The notes below the pieces were generated by a model. The model was not told where the DNA came from. It searched no databases and was given only the letters and a program-made list of their open reading frames with translations. Positions 7,025 to 13,897 of a stretch of 17,880 nucleotides of DNA are shown one piece after another. Both the position numbers and the translations under genes were made by a program. The DNA comes from an uncultured Succinivibrionaceae bacterium (GTDB lineage: Bacteria; Pseudomonadota; Gammaproteobacteria; Enterobacterales; Succinivibrionaceae), in contig UQCV01000048.1 of assembly GCA_900539665.1 (NCBI GenBank), forward strand, positions 1 through 17,880, read 5' to 3'. How positions within the stretch are numbered: position 1 is the first letter of the stretch; each line of letters opens with the position of its first letter.

Positions 7025-7048
7025 TTTTTTGTTAAAATTAACAAAAAA
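7025..7048. promoter_or_regulatory. 11-bp inverted repeat between the sRNA candidate and the LysR gene
   Basis: TTTTTTGTTAA (7025-7035) and TTAACAAAAAA (7038-7048) are exact reverse complements separated by AA. The position midway between divergent transcription units suits a LysR autoregulatory site, and the repeat is consistent with a T-N11-A core. There is no GC stem, so a terminator is unlikely. Confidence 0.45.
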
Positions 7049-7125
7049 GCTACAAATTTGTGGTAAAATTGTGATTATAGTAACAGTAATTACGATTTTT
7101 GATAGTTTGTTAAAGGAATAGTTCC

Positions 7126-8079
7126 ATGACCCTGCAACAACTTAAATATGCCCTTATGGTCGCTAAGTTCCATTCGATTAATGAAGCGGCTCAGGCTTTA
7201 TGTGTTACCCAGCCTACCATTTCTGTATCCCTTAAGGATTTAGAAGCAGAGCTTGGGATTGTAATCTTTAATCGCTCTTCTCGTGGGATCGATATCACCA
7301 CGCAAGGCCGTGAATTTTTAGGTTATGCACGTAATATCGTGGAACAAACAGAAGTGCTTCGTGACCGTTATGTGTGCGATCAATCTTCTGTGGTGCACTT
7401 TATTGTGAGCTCTCAGCACTATTCATTTTCCGTAAGTGCATTTATTAACTTAGTTAGTAAATATGGGATGGAAAAGTACGACTTCTGCTTACGTGAAACC
7501 AGAACTCAAGATGTAATCGACGATGTGGGGAATTTAACTTCCGATATTGGGATTATCTATATCTCCGAATTTAACCGTGCGGTTATTAGCAGACGTTTAC
7601 GTGAACGTGCTCTTGAATTTACTCCGCTTGGGGAATGCATGGCGCACGTGTTTATTTCTCGTAACCATGCTTTGGCTAATCGTGAAGTTTTAAGCTTGGC
7701 TGATTTAGCTGATTCTCCGTTCTTATGTTTTGAACAAGGTTCATACAGCAGTGATTTCTTCTCAGAAGAAGTGATTAGCAACCCAGAAGGGGTGAAGACT
7801 ATTCGCGTAAGTGATCGTGCGACCCTCTTTAACTTACTTCGTGGGCTTAATGGTTACACCATTTGCTCTGGGGTTATTGATGTTGAACTTGATCCTGATA
7901 TCGTGGCGGTGCCACTTGCTTCAGGGCGTAAGATGACCATCGGTTATATCACTAAAAAGGGTGTAAATCGCACCACTTTATGCGCCGAATATATTGAATT
8001 AGTGCGTCAAGCTTTAGGCCAAGCCGCCATTTCAACCGATGCTGATGTGGAAGAAGACAAACATTCTCTTTGTGCTTAG
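7126..8079 (+). CDS. LysR-type transcriptional regulator, MtaR/CpsY-like (methionine/cysteine metabolism)
   Basis: 317 aa, standard LysR size. ATG at 7126 with AAAGGA about 9 nt upstream. Residues 1-65 are the winged HTH (LKYALMVAKFHSINEAAQALCVTQPTISVSLKDLE). The rest is the two-lobed effector domain. Segments SSQHYSFSVSAF, LRETRTQDVIDDV, DIGIIYISEFNR and DRATLFNLLRGLNGYTICSG closely resemble, from memory, the streptococcal methionine regulator MtaR/MetR and CpsY, a group best known in Firmicutes. metF follows about 530 nt downstream on the same strand, and a MET-box-like 17-mer lies between them, which supports a role in methionine or C1 control. The gene has its own terminator, so it is probably monocistronic. 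Specific function is inferred; membership of the LysR family is certain. Confidence 0.93.
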   Translation: MTLQQLKYALMVAKFHSINEAAQALCVTQPTISVSLKDLEAELGIVIFNRSSRGIDITTQGREFLGYARNIVEQTEVLRDRYVCDQSSVVHFIVSSQHYSFSVSAFINLVSKYGMEKYDFCLRETRTQDVIDDVGNLTSDIGIIYISEFNRAVISRRLRERALEFTPLGECMAHVFISRNHALANREVLSLADLADSPFLCFEQGSYSSDFFSEEVISNPEGVKTIRVSDRATLFNLLRGLNGYTICSGVIDVELDPDIVAVPLASGRKMTIGYITKKGVNRTTLCAEYIELVRQALGQAAISTDADVEEDKHSLCA

Positions 8080-8132
8080 GTTTTAAAAAAGTTCTACTTT
8101 TAGTTTTTCTTTAGTAGTCGAAGAAGTAAGAC

Positions 8133-8175
8133 AAGCTCCAGCCAAAACATGATTTTGGATGGAGCTTTGTTTTTT
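8133..8175 (+). terminator. Intrinsic terminator of the LysR gene
   Basis: AAGCTCCA (8133-8140) pairs with TGGAGCTT (8160-8167), and inner CCAAAA pairs with TTTTGG (8142-8147 with 8153-8158). A T-rich run TTTGTTTTTT ends at 8175. Confidence 0.9.
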
Positions 8176-8176
8176 A

Positions 8177-8240
8177 GGGGCATGAATTTGGCGTGGGGGG
8201 AGATTTGGGACTTGGATTGGTGGGACTTTGGGGGTGGGGG
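8177..8240 (+). other. G-rich tract with quadruplex potential
   Basis: Six runs of three or more G on the plus strand at 8177-8180, 8195-8200, 8207-8209, 8222-8224, 8230-8234 and 8236-8240. Loops of 6, 12, 5 and 1 nt join the last five. This fits a G-quadruplex-forming sequence in otherwise AT-rich DNA, directly after the LysR terminator and about 370 nt before metF. Confidence 0.4.
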
Positions 8241-8276
8241 ACGCTTAGTGATGAGGTTGGTGAATTTTAAACTTGA

Positions 8277-8293
8277 TATAAAATAAAACTATA
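8277..8293. promoter_or_regulatory. MET-box-like site upstream of metF
   Basis: TATAAAATAAAACTATA matches, from memory, the MtaR MET-box TATAGTTTnAAACTATA at about 13 of 17 positions, with the right-hand AAACTATA intact. It lies about 317 nt before the metF start and downstream of the MtaR-like gene. The AT-rich background makes chance matches possible. Confidence 0.35.
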
Positions 8294-8480
8294 GCCGGCC
8301 ATAATAAATAAGAAATTTATTTATCGCATGTTTTTTTGTAAAATGCATTTGTTAGGTAAAAGCAGGCCTTTGACCAAAAGCCAATAATGCTTTAATCGAG
8401 ATAAAAATAGCAATAATAGATAACTATAAGTAAGTAAACAATACTTAAATAACGGTGTTAGCTTGGATTAAAGTTTAAGA

Positions 8481-8522
8481 TTAACCTTAACCTTAACCTT
8501 AACCTTAACCTTAACCTTAACC
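8481..8522 (+). repeat. Seven perfect tandem copies of TTAACC
   Basis: A 42-bp hexanucleotide microsatellite, uninterrupted, ending 87 nt before the metF ATG at 8610. It lies outside the coding sequence, so copy-number changes would alter the length of the leader or promoter region in 6-bp steps without affecting the frame. Such repeats are prone to slipped-strand changes. Confidence 0.95.
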
Positions 8523-8609
8523 TTTATGGTTCTTGAAATCTTAAATAAACTTGTAAATATAAATAAAGCCCAAGCTACTTTAAAACCGGTTAAAAGTGAG
8601 GAACAGACC

Positions 8610-9470
8610 ATGCATATTAGTGAATTTTTCCCGAAAAAAAGACCAGTAATTTCTTTTGAAATCTTCCCACCTAAGCGCGATACCGCTCTTAGAAATATTG
8701 ATGCCACTTTAGATATTCTTTCTAGCCTTAAGCCTGATTTTATTTCAGTAACTTTTGGGGCAGGTGGGTCTGTAACTAATTCTGCTACGGTTGAACTTGC
8801 TTCAAAGATTAAGCATAAATATGGCATTGAAGCGGTTGCTCACTTAACTTGCCTTAATTACGATCGGGAAGAAATTACTCAGATCATCAATGATTTAAAA
8901 GCTCACGGTATTGAAAATATCTTAGCTTTACGTGGGGATCGTAATCCTAACGTAGAACCAAAGACTGATTTTACTTACGCTTCTGATCTTATCAAATACG
9001 TTCGTGAAACTAGCGATTTTGGTATTAGTGCTGCTTGCTACCCAGAATGTCACCAGGAATCAAAGAGTCGTATCGATGACATTAAGCATTTAAAGGCTAA
9101 AGTTGATGCTGGGGCTGAACATCTTATTTCTCAGTTATTCTTCGATAATGACGTGTTCTTTGATTTCGTAGAACGTGCACGCATTGCTGGCGTTAATGTG
9201 CCAATTGAAGCTGGTATTATGCCGGTTATCAACAAAGCTCAGATCGAAAGAATGGTTACCCTTTGTGGGGCTTCTTTACCGGCTAAGTTTAAGCGTGTAC
9301 TCGATCGTTACGAAAACAATAAGGAAGCTCTTTTTGATGCTGGGATGGCTTACGCTGTAAATCAAATTATCGATTTAATCGCCTCTGGCACTGAAGGTAT
9401 TCATATCTACACCATGAATAACCCAGTTGTAGCTCAAAGAATTTGCGATGCTATTCGTAATATTATCTAG
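8610..9470 (+). CDS. metF: 5,10-methylenetetrahydrofolate reductase
   Basis: 286 aa flavoprotein of the one-carbon pathway. It reduces 5,10-methylene-THF to 5-methyl-THF, the methyl donor for methionine synthase, in the cytoplasm. The start at 8610 is chosen because GAGGA sits 8 nt upstream and the protein then begins at the family's usual N-terminus (MHISEFF). An in-frame ATG at 8526 has no ribosome site and would add a non-family extension. Signature residues: ISFEIFPPKR with Glu17 (the catalytic Glu of FExFPPK), SVTFGAGGS (46-54), ALRGD with Asp110 (FAD/folate contact), SQLFFD (174-179), and GIMPV in the C-terminal part of the TIM barrel. A 5' leader carries the TTAACC repeat, and an intrinsic terminator follows. 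The upstream MtaR-like regulator probably controls it. Confidence 0.96.
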   Translation: MHISEFFPKKRPVISFEIFPPKRDTALRNIDATLDILSSLKPDFISVTFGAGGSVTNSATVELASKIKHKYGIEAVAHLTCLNYDREEITQIINDLKAHGIENILALRGDRNPNVEPKTDFTYASDLIKYVRETSDFGISAACYPECHQESKSRIDDIKHLKAKVDAGAEHLISQLFFDNDVFFDFVERARIAGVNVPIEAGIMPVINKAQIERMVTLCGASLPAKFKRVLDRYENNKEALFDAGMAYAVNQIIDLIASGTEGIHIYTMNNPVVAQRICDAIRNII

Positions 9471-9478
9471 TATTTGGC

Positions 9479-9510
9479 CTAAAGCCTATAGCGAAAAACT
9501 CGGGCTTTAG
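9479..9510 (+). other. Hairpin in the metF 3' UTR
   Basis: CTAAAGCC (9479-9486) and GGCTTTAG (9503-9510) form an 8-bp stem 8 nt after the metF stop. No T-run follows. It may protect the mRNA 3' end ahead of the true terminator. Confidence 0.4.
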
Positions 9511-9553
9511 TAGCCTCTAGTAAATCTTTTCCTCACGCTTCAAGTGTGATTTC

Positions 9554-9584
9554 ACCGCAGATTTGGTCATCTGCGGTTTTTTTT
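9554..9584 (+). terminator. Intrinsic terminator of metF
   Basis: ACCGCAGAT (9554-9562) and ATCTGCGGT (9569-9577) are perfectly complementary around a 6-nt loop, followed by eight T (9577-9584). Confidence 0.95.
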
Positions 9585-9693
9585 ATTTCTTGGCTTTGAT
9601 TTCGTTCGGTCTTTCGCGTTTATATTTGGCGCTTTTAGCTCGTTTGGGGGATTTTGGGATTGGTCTTAAAGTTTGAGTAATATTTAGGCTGAG

Positions 9694-9719
9694 AAAAAGC
9701 TCTCAGGGGATGAGAGCTT
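9694..9719 (-). terminator. Intrinsic terminator of the MFS pseudogene
   Basis: On the minus strand, AAGCTCTCA (9719-9711) pairs with TGAGAGCTT (9705-9697) around a 5-nt loop, and T5 ends at 9694. It lies about 45 nt past the pseudogene stop, showing that the 3' end of the old transcription unit is preserved. Confidence 0.85.
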
Positions 9720-9764
9720 AGAGAAACTATGAGATGGTTTTATGAAATAGTGATCATAGCGTAC

Positions 9765-10626
9765 CTAATTTTTGATTCGTAAAGAGGAAAATGGTTGTAG
9801 CGGATTAGTAGTAATAGGCAAGGCTTGATAGCGCTCTTTAGATGATTGCAGTTTTTGGGCGCGTCTATTTTTGGCGCTACGCCAGCATTTTCTTTTTGGT
9901 AGCTTTTTTACATCAGGCGTTGAAGTACCGTGCCTAAAGAACCAAAACATAAGGATACTTGCAGTCACGGCCGTAAGAGCCCCAAAGTGGAATGGCACTT
10001 GATTGCGCTTAGTGTAAAGTTAGTTTGTGACGTATTATTAACATTTGTGAGCTATCTCACGCTCTTCAATGGACCGATAATAGCGCCACTGTCGTCCATC
10101 ATCTTTTGAAAACCAAAGCTTCTGCCAGTAGCTTTCTTTTTAATGGAATTACTAATAAGACTATCGCGCGGAACAGATCTTATGCCTTTGCCAACTCGCT
10201 CGGTGAAGCGAATTAAAAGCACCTGAAATGGGGAGCTCACAAAAGTGTAGAGCGGAATCACTAAGGCGGCTAAACCATAGCCTATCACCATAAACGGTTT
10301 ACTTTTACCAATCTTATCGCTGATAAAACCAGAGGCGGCTTTTAAGATAGAAGCTGTACTTTCAGCGAACCATTCAATTAAGGCGATGGTGGTAGTGGAG
10401 GTGCCAATCGAAAGTAAGTAAAGTGGCATGACCGAGTAGATCATTTTGGTGGCGATATCGGTAAAAAGCTTGTAAAGCCTGCTCCAATAACATTATGCGC
10501 CAGTTTAAACCGCTTTTTACGTTTTCCGTTTTGAGGAGTACTCGTAGCTTTGGCTTCCGATTTTGTTTGGCCTGCAGTAGTGTTTTTTACTTTGTTCATG
10601 TTTTTTTCATGATACAGGTCCTCCAT
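9765..10626 (-). pseudogene. Decayed MFS transporter (frameshift plus internal deletion)
   Basis: Three pieces in transcription order. (1) From ATG 10626, a Lys-rich cytoplasmic N-terminus leading into HNVIGAGFTSF; the frame then fails. Adding one T to the T5 run (A5 at 10463-10467 on the plus strand) restores FFTDIATKMIYSVMPLYLL in the next piece. (2) To 10052: the first membrane helices of a major facilitator, with SGFISDKIGKSKP as the TM2-3 loop and GKGIRSVPRDSLI, then FGFQKMMDDSGAIIGPL. The frame ends just after, where about seven helices should follow. (3) From about 10017 to 9765: YTKRNQVPFHFGALTAV, a last-helix-like segment with a basic tail. A complete member has about 400 residues and 12 helices. 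The substrate is unknown. The terminator and leader are intact, suggesting recent decay. A sequencing error could explain the frameshift but not the missing middle. Confidence 0.85.
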
Positions 10627-10634
10627 GGTTGGTT

Positions 10635-10673
10635 CTTATAGTTGTGTTAGGAGTTGATGCTTACACCTATAAG
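10635..10673. promoter_or_regulatory. Inverted repeat upstream of the MFS pseudogene
   Basis: CTTATAG (10635-10641) pairs with CTATAAG (10667-10673), with inner GTGT/ACAC arms. It ends 9 nt before the pseudogene start and may be an operator or a leader hairpin of the former gene. Confidence 0.4.
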
Positions 10674-11248
10674 TTAAAAGGTAATCGATAAGAGAAGTAG
10701 ACCATAGACAAGAGATAATAGAAATGGCACCGTTACTCTTAAGGTCAATAGACCTCTTTAGAGGTCTGGACATAATTTTAGAGTTAGGAAGGTAAAAGCT
10801 TTTGGCGAACCTTAATGATTTTAAGCTCTTAACAATTTAAATTAGTAAGCAGGTGCGGCGGTTAATTTTAACTAAAAAGTAGTTAGCCAAAAGGTCTAAA
10901 CGCCCAAGTCTAAAACACTTAAATCTACTCCACCTAAACCAAAGCTCAAATTCCCTAACCTAAAACAATGGCCAACACAAAGTCCTAAATCCCAAACCTC
11001 AAAGTTCCAACCAAAAGTGCCTAAAATTCTATTTACTTAACAATTAACCAATAACCTTTTTTTAGCTAGATTTTTAGTTTAGCTTTTTCCGGTTAAAGCA
11101 AATGTTAGGTATCTACAAAATTAACGGAATCCTTGAAAATAAATGATTAAATTAGGAGGACGATCAAATACTAAGCCAAATAAAAGTTTCAAATTTTTTA
11201 TGGTGGTGGAAATTTTGAGGTATATACATTGAAATTAAGGTTTTGACG
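10674..11248. other. Intergenic stretch without a gene
   Basis: No supported open frame on either strand. It holds a 7-bp hairpin AGACCTC-TTTA-GAGGTCT (10750-10767) without a T-run. From about 10900 to 11030 the plus strand is almost free of G (A/C-rich; G/T-rich on the minus strand). A strong AGGAGG at 11155-11160 is followed 8 nt later by ATA rather than ATG and no long frame, so it looks like a chance or relic ribosome site. Confidence 0.4.
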
Positions 11249-11274
11249 TGTCAATAATGACATCATTATTGACA
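11249..11274. promoter_or_regulatory. 26-bp dyad upstream of the unidentified 171-aa gene
   Basis: TGTCAATAATG (11249-11259) and CATTATTGACA (11264-11274) are exact reverse complements around ACAT. Each arm contains a consensus -35-like TTGACA, on opposite strands. The dyad lies 136 nt before the start at 11410. It looks like an operator for a dimeric regulator; no convincing -10 was found. Confidence 0.5.
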
Positions 11275-11409
11275 TATTGTTATGCATTTTTTTTGCGTTT
11301 TTGAGCGTGAAAACAGTTTGCTCCACGAAACGTAAAGCATATTGGTCCTAAAAATAGTTGGTGGAAAATGCCCCCAAAAAATGCCACTAAAATTGAAAAA
11401 GAGGTGCGG

Positions 11410-11925
11410 ATGACTAAAGTCCAAAATATACAGCCTAAGCTTGATTTGGCTGCCGTTGAGGCGTTTGCCACGGAAGAATTAACTCATTTTTTAACGGGGG
11501 AATCAAATTCGCCAGCAGATTTAAACGACAACAAGTTAGCATCTTGCGCTCGCTTTACAGACCAAGAATTAAATATGACCCAAGATTGGTTTGCCATAAA
11601 CTTTGGAGCACGATGCAAAGACTTAGGTTTTGAGATGGATTGCGGCGACAAGTTTGTGGCGCAATATGCGCATCCAGGTTGCTCTCCATTTTCTAACGCT
11701 AAAGATCTCCAAAAGGTCATTGCCGAAGTTGATGATCTTAAAGTGCTAGGCGCTGCTATTTTTTCACAATGGCGTTACCTCACACATTGGAATACATGTG
11801 GTGATGCTTTAGATGTCAAATTATGGTTCGTGACGGCCTTAAAGAGACTCGCAGAATTGGCGGCTAAAGGTACAACTACTGACTGCTCCCACGGGCAAGC
11901 CCGTGGTGTTCTGATTGAAGTGTAG
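11410..11925 (+). CDS. Hypothetical protein, unidentified (171 aa), 3' end possibly altered by an insertion
   Basis: Starts at ATG 11410 (MTKVQNIQPKLD), chosen over an in-frame ATG at 11368 because AGAGG lies 5 nt before it. I do not recognise the family. It is soluble-looking and mostly helical, with no signal peptide or membrane helix. Notable features are several scattered cysteines, an acidic middle, and a Trp-rich C-terminal stretch (SQWRYLTHWN, then LKLWF-like DVKLWFVTALKRLAELA). The last residues (about DCSHGQARGVLIEV) are encoded by the perfect hairpin CCACGGGCAAGCCCGTGG at 11889-11906, so the native C-terminus may have been replaced by a mobile-element remnant. It stands alone: a dyad upstream, no terminator directly downstream, and no clear operon partner. 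A toxin, phage-defence or regulatory role cannot be judged from the sequence. Confidence 0.6.
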   Translation: MTKVQNIQPKLDLAAVEAFATEELTHFLTGESNSPADLNDNKLASCARFTDQELNMTQDWFAINFGARCKDLGFEMDCGDKFVAQYAHPGCSPFSNAKDLQKVIAEVDDLKVLGAAIFSQWRYLTHWNTCGDALDVKLWFVTALKRLAELAAKGTTTDCSHGQARGVLIEV

Positions 11926-12175
11926 CTTGTAATCGTACACCATTTTCAGGCTTTGGAGTTACAAGTGTAAATCTGTTTGAATCAGGACTTTTATTACCAA
12001 AGAGTCCTACGACCACATTAGCGGTAAATTTCTGTCTTACGACCAGGAAGTACAGTCAATCTTCCTAACATTTAGGTTATATATTGTTCCATGCTAATGC
12101 CAAGTAGTAGAAATATAGTTTTTCATAGAAAAAGCGACTTTCATTCCACACGCAAGCATGTGGGATGAAAGCCGC
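11889..12175. mobile_element. Possible scar of an IS200/IS605-like element bounded by two related hairpins
   Basis: Hairpin A (11889-11906, CCACGGGCAAGCCCGTGG) and the core of hairpin B (12146-12163, CCACACGCAAGCATGTGG) are both 18 nt, identical at 14 positions, with the shared plan CCAC-nn-GCAAGC-nn-GTGG. Subterminal imperfect hairpins of this look are typical of IS200/IS605 and TnpB-type elements. Between them the minus strand has an open frame of about 52 codons that ends by reading through hairpin A (SEHHGLARGSS), as transposon-end frames often do. No transposase motif is seen, so the call is tentative. Confidence 0.3.
12129..12175 (-). terminator. Long hairpin acting as a minus-strand terminator
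   Basis: GCG-CTTTCAT-CCACA (12134-12150) pairs with TGTGG-ATGAAAG-CGC (12159-12175), interrupted by one mismatch and one wobble. On the minus strand five T follow (12133-12129). There is no leftward gene to its right, so it may belong to the presumed mobile-element end. Confidence 0.55.
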
Positions 12176-12280
12176 AATTTATAACTAAAGAAGCATCTAT
12201 CTAAACGAAAAGAATAAAGAACAAAAAGAACAAATAGAAAATATTAAAAAACCAGCAGGTTAAACTCAAGGAATGAAAAT

Positions 12281-12655
12281 ATGTTTTGTATAAAATGTGG
12301 AACCAAATTACCCGATGGGGTCAATTTTTGTCCCAATTGTGGCGCCGATGTTGCTCCTATGATGCAAACTAAAACTAGCGTGGAGGCAACTCCTAACGTC
12401 GAGGTTAAGCATATGGGGCCTCAGCCGATATCTTTAGGGCAAGCTGCTTTATTGGTTGTGACCATTGTGCTCGCCCATTTATTTGTGGTAACAATTCCGT
12501 TACTTTGGATTTGGTATATTTACTTAGCTTCTCGCGATCAAGCAACTTATAAAAAACCTGATTTAGTTTCATTTGCGCGGGCAAATTTATGCTTGGAAGG
12601 TTTGTTTGTAGTGGTTGTTTGCTATAGTTGTTATTCCTTAGGTGTGTGGGCTTAA
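12281..12655 (+). CDS. Zinc-ribbon membrane protein (124 aa)
   Basis: ATG at 12281 with AAGGA 8 nt upstream. Residues 3-20 are a treble-clef zinc ribbon, C3-x2-C6-x10-C17-x2-C20, the usual N-terminal zinc-ribbon form of small bacterial membrane proteins. A short polar linker leads to two hydrophobic helices (about 53-82 and 102-120), separated by a charged loop (SRDQATYKKPDLVSFAR). The ribbon is probably cytosolic and may recruit partners rather than bind DNA. The gene is 28 nt upstream of the pilin-like gene in the same direction. Both carry a similar helix-loop-helix pattern (IYL..S.. loop ..NxCL), suggesting a duplicated module. Specific function unknown. Confidence 0.8.
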   Translation: MFCIKCGTKLPDGVNFCPNCGADVAPMMQTKTSVEATPNVEVKHMGPQPISLGQAALLVVTIVLAHLFVVTIPLLWIWYIYLASRDQATYKKPDLVSFARANLCLEGLFVVVVCYSCYSLGVWA

Positions 12656-12683
12656 TGGTTAAGCATAGAGGAGAGAAGTTTAT

Positions 12684-13340
12684 ATGACTCAAGATACTTG
12701 TAAACAGATGTCGACCAAAGACTGGCTTATTACCATTGTTGTGTTAATAATTCCTGTAGTAGGGTTTATTTACTTGCTCATTTGGGCGCTATCAGCTCGA
12801 GCTGATGGGCGTTTTGTTAGCCGTAAAAATATGTGCTTAGCTACGTTGTTTATGATCCCTCCAGGCATAATGTTGCTAGGTTTTTTATCAGCTTTAGCTC
12901 TGCCCGTATATGCAAAATACATGCAACGCATAAAGTTTGATGATATGGTTGTAAGTAACTTGGCGCTTAGAACGCAGATTGAACGTTGCGTTGAAGCTGT
13001 AGGCGTGTCCAACATGGCCATGTGTACCAATGGACATAAAGGCTTAGGGTGGAACATTATGCTCCCGCAACAATATGAGCATAAATTTTTACGCGAAGCT
13101 GTTGTCACTTATGATGAAAATGCCGGTCGCGTAGTGCTCAATCTTAAATCTACGTTCACCATTAATGGGCGCAGAAATTTTGGGGAACCTAATTTTAATG
13201 ATCTAAATTATGTGATGTCTTATGGTCCTGGGGCAGATGGTAAACTTGCATGGCAGACTGAAGCTGAACAATCTTGGTGTCTTAAAGCAGAATTTTGCCA
13301 AACAATTGAAGAAATTCAACATAACCAAAAGCTAAATTAA
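12684..13340 (+). CDS. Membrane protein with pilin-like C-terminal region (218 aa)
   Basis: ATG at 12684 preceded by GAGGAG at about 10 nt. Two membrane helices (about 14-36 and 50-73) are separated by a basic loop (ADGRFVSRKN). The second helix runs into ALALPVYAKYMQRIKFDDM, which resembles the end of the type IV pilin N-terminal helix (ALPAYQDYxxRAK). The remaining 120 residues hold four cysteines (102, 114, 199, 205) that could form the disulfides of a pilin-like head outside the membrane. The prepilin peptidase site (G-F-T-L-I-E) is absent, so it is not a standard pilin. It forms an operon with the zinc-ribbon gene and is followed by a terminator. It may be an envelope sensor or a protein built on a pilin fold; function unknown. 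Confidence 0.75.
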   Translation: MTQDTCKQMSTKDWLITIVVLIIPVVGFIYLLIWALSARADGRFVSRKNMCLATLFMIPPGIMLLGFLSALALPVYAKYMQRIKFDDMVVSNLALRTQIERCVEAVGVSNMAMCTNGHKGLGWNIMLPQQYEHKFLREAVVTYDENAGRVVLNLKSTFTINGRRNFGEPNFNDLNYVMSYGPGADGKLAWQTEAEQSWCLKAEFCQTIEEIQHNQKLN

Positions 13341-13432
13341 GGCTTGTCATAAGGTGGGGGCATGCCGGCGTTAAGCTGGAACCATAAATATATTTTGACT
13401 TATAGCTAAACTAATTATCAATACAAACATTT

Positions 13433-13464
13433 AAAAGCTCTAAATACATGGTTTAGAGCTTTTT
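13433..13464 (+). terminator. Intrinsic terminator of the zinc-ribbon/pilin-like operon
   Basis: AAAAGCTCTAAA (13433-13444) and TTTAGAGCTTTT (13452-13463) form a 12-bp stem around a 7-nt loop, with the T-run at the 3' side of the stem. Confidence 0.9.
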
Positions 13465-13897
13465 ATTTGGCTGGTTGGATATTTGGTGGTTAGTAATGGG
13501 GAAAAACGTTGGTTTTAGTAGCAATTGAGGGATTGGCTAGGGAAGAAAACGCATTGGCGTTAATGTTTAGGTAGGGCGGTGGCGTTTAGATGGGACTTGT
13601 GGTGTAGGTCCTTAAGTAGGAATTTGGATGATGGTTTTAGGTTAGAGAATGTAGGCTCATGCTATCTTTTAGAGTTTATGATAAAGATGCTAAATAAAGG
13701 TGTTAATTTGAGGCGGATAAACTATAATTCACGAGTTTAGTTTTAAAAAGCAATTAAACGTTAGAGCTTTGCACATAAGGCTCATGCTTGGTAAATGACA
13801 AAATATAAAATTGTGCTTTCTTTAGGCTATTTCGATGCTTGCTTGGTTGGCGCTTGCGGTTTAAGGAAGCTCGCGCTAGGCGCCCACGGAGAAAATT
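13465..13897. other. Intergenic stretch before the mscK-like gene
   Basis: Positions 13465-13650 are markedly G/T-rich and C-poor on the plus strand, with no gene. From 13700 a candidate promoter (TATAAT at 13723-13728) and a leader of about 165 nt follow. A 64-codon frame starting at 13795 overlaps the start of the channel gene in another phase, has no ribosome site and is not supported. Confidence 0.4.
13723..13728 (+). promoter_or_regulatory. Putative -10 element for the mscK-like gene
   Basis: A perfect TATAAT about 170 nt before the start at 13898. The -35 at 16 bp (TGTTAA) is poor. It overlaps the 14-mer GGCGGATAAACTAT (13712-13725), which is also found after rarA. Confidence 0.35.

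Noticed and set aside
8481..8522. CRISPR array or telomere-type sequence
   Set aside because: Six-base unit without spacers and located inside a chromosome-like gene context; it is a simple microsatellite.
8526..8609. ATG at 8526 as the metF start
   Set aside because: No ribosome site, and the 28 extra residues do not resemble MetF. The ATG at 8610 has GAGGA at 8 nt and the family N-terminus.
8080..8609. SAM riboswitch or other methionine leader RNA before metF
   Set aside because: No conserved riboswitch core or terminator/antiterminator pair was seen; the terminator at 8133-8175 belongs to the LysR gene.
8468..8827. Minus-strand frame with a Lys-Val repeat end
   Set aside because: An artefact of translating the TTAACC repeat and the reverse of metF; no start signals or family resemblance.
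11155..11220. Gene start after the AGGAGG at 11155
   Set aside because: The codon at the proper distance is ATA and the frame closes after about 16 codons.
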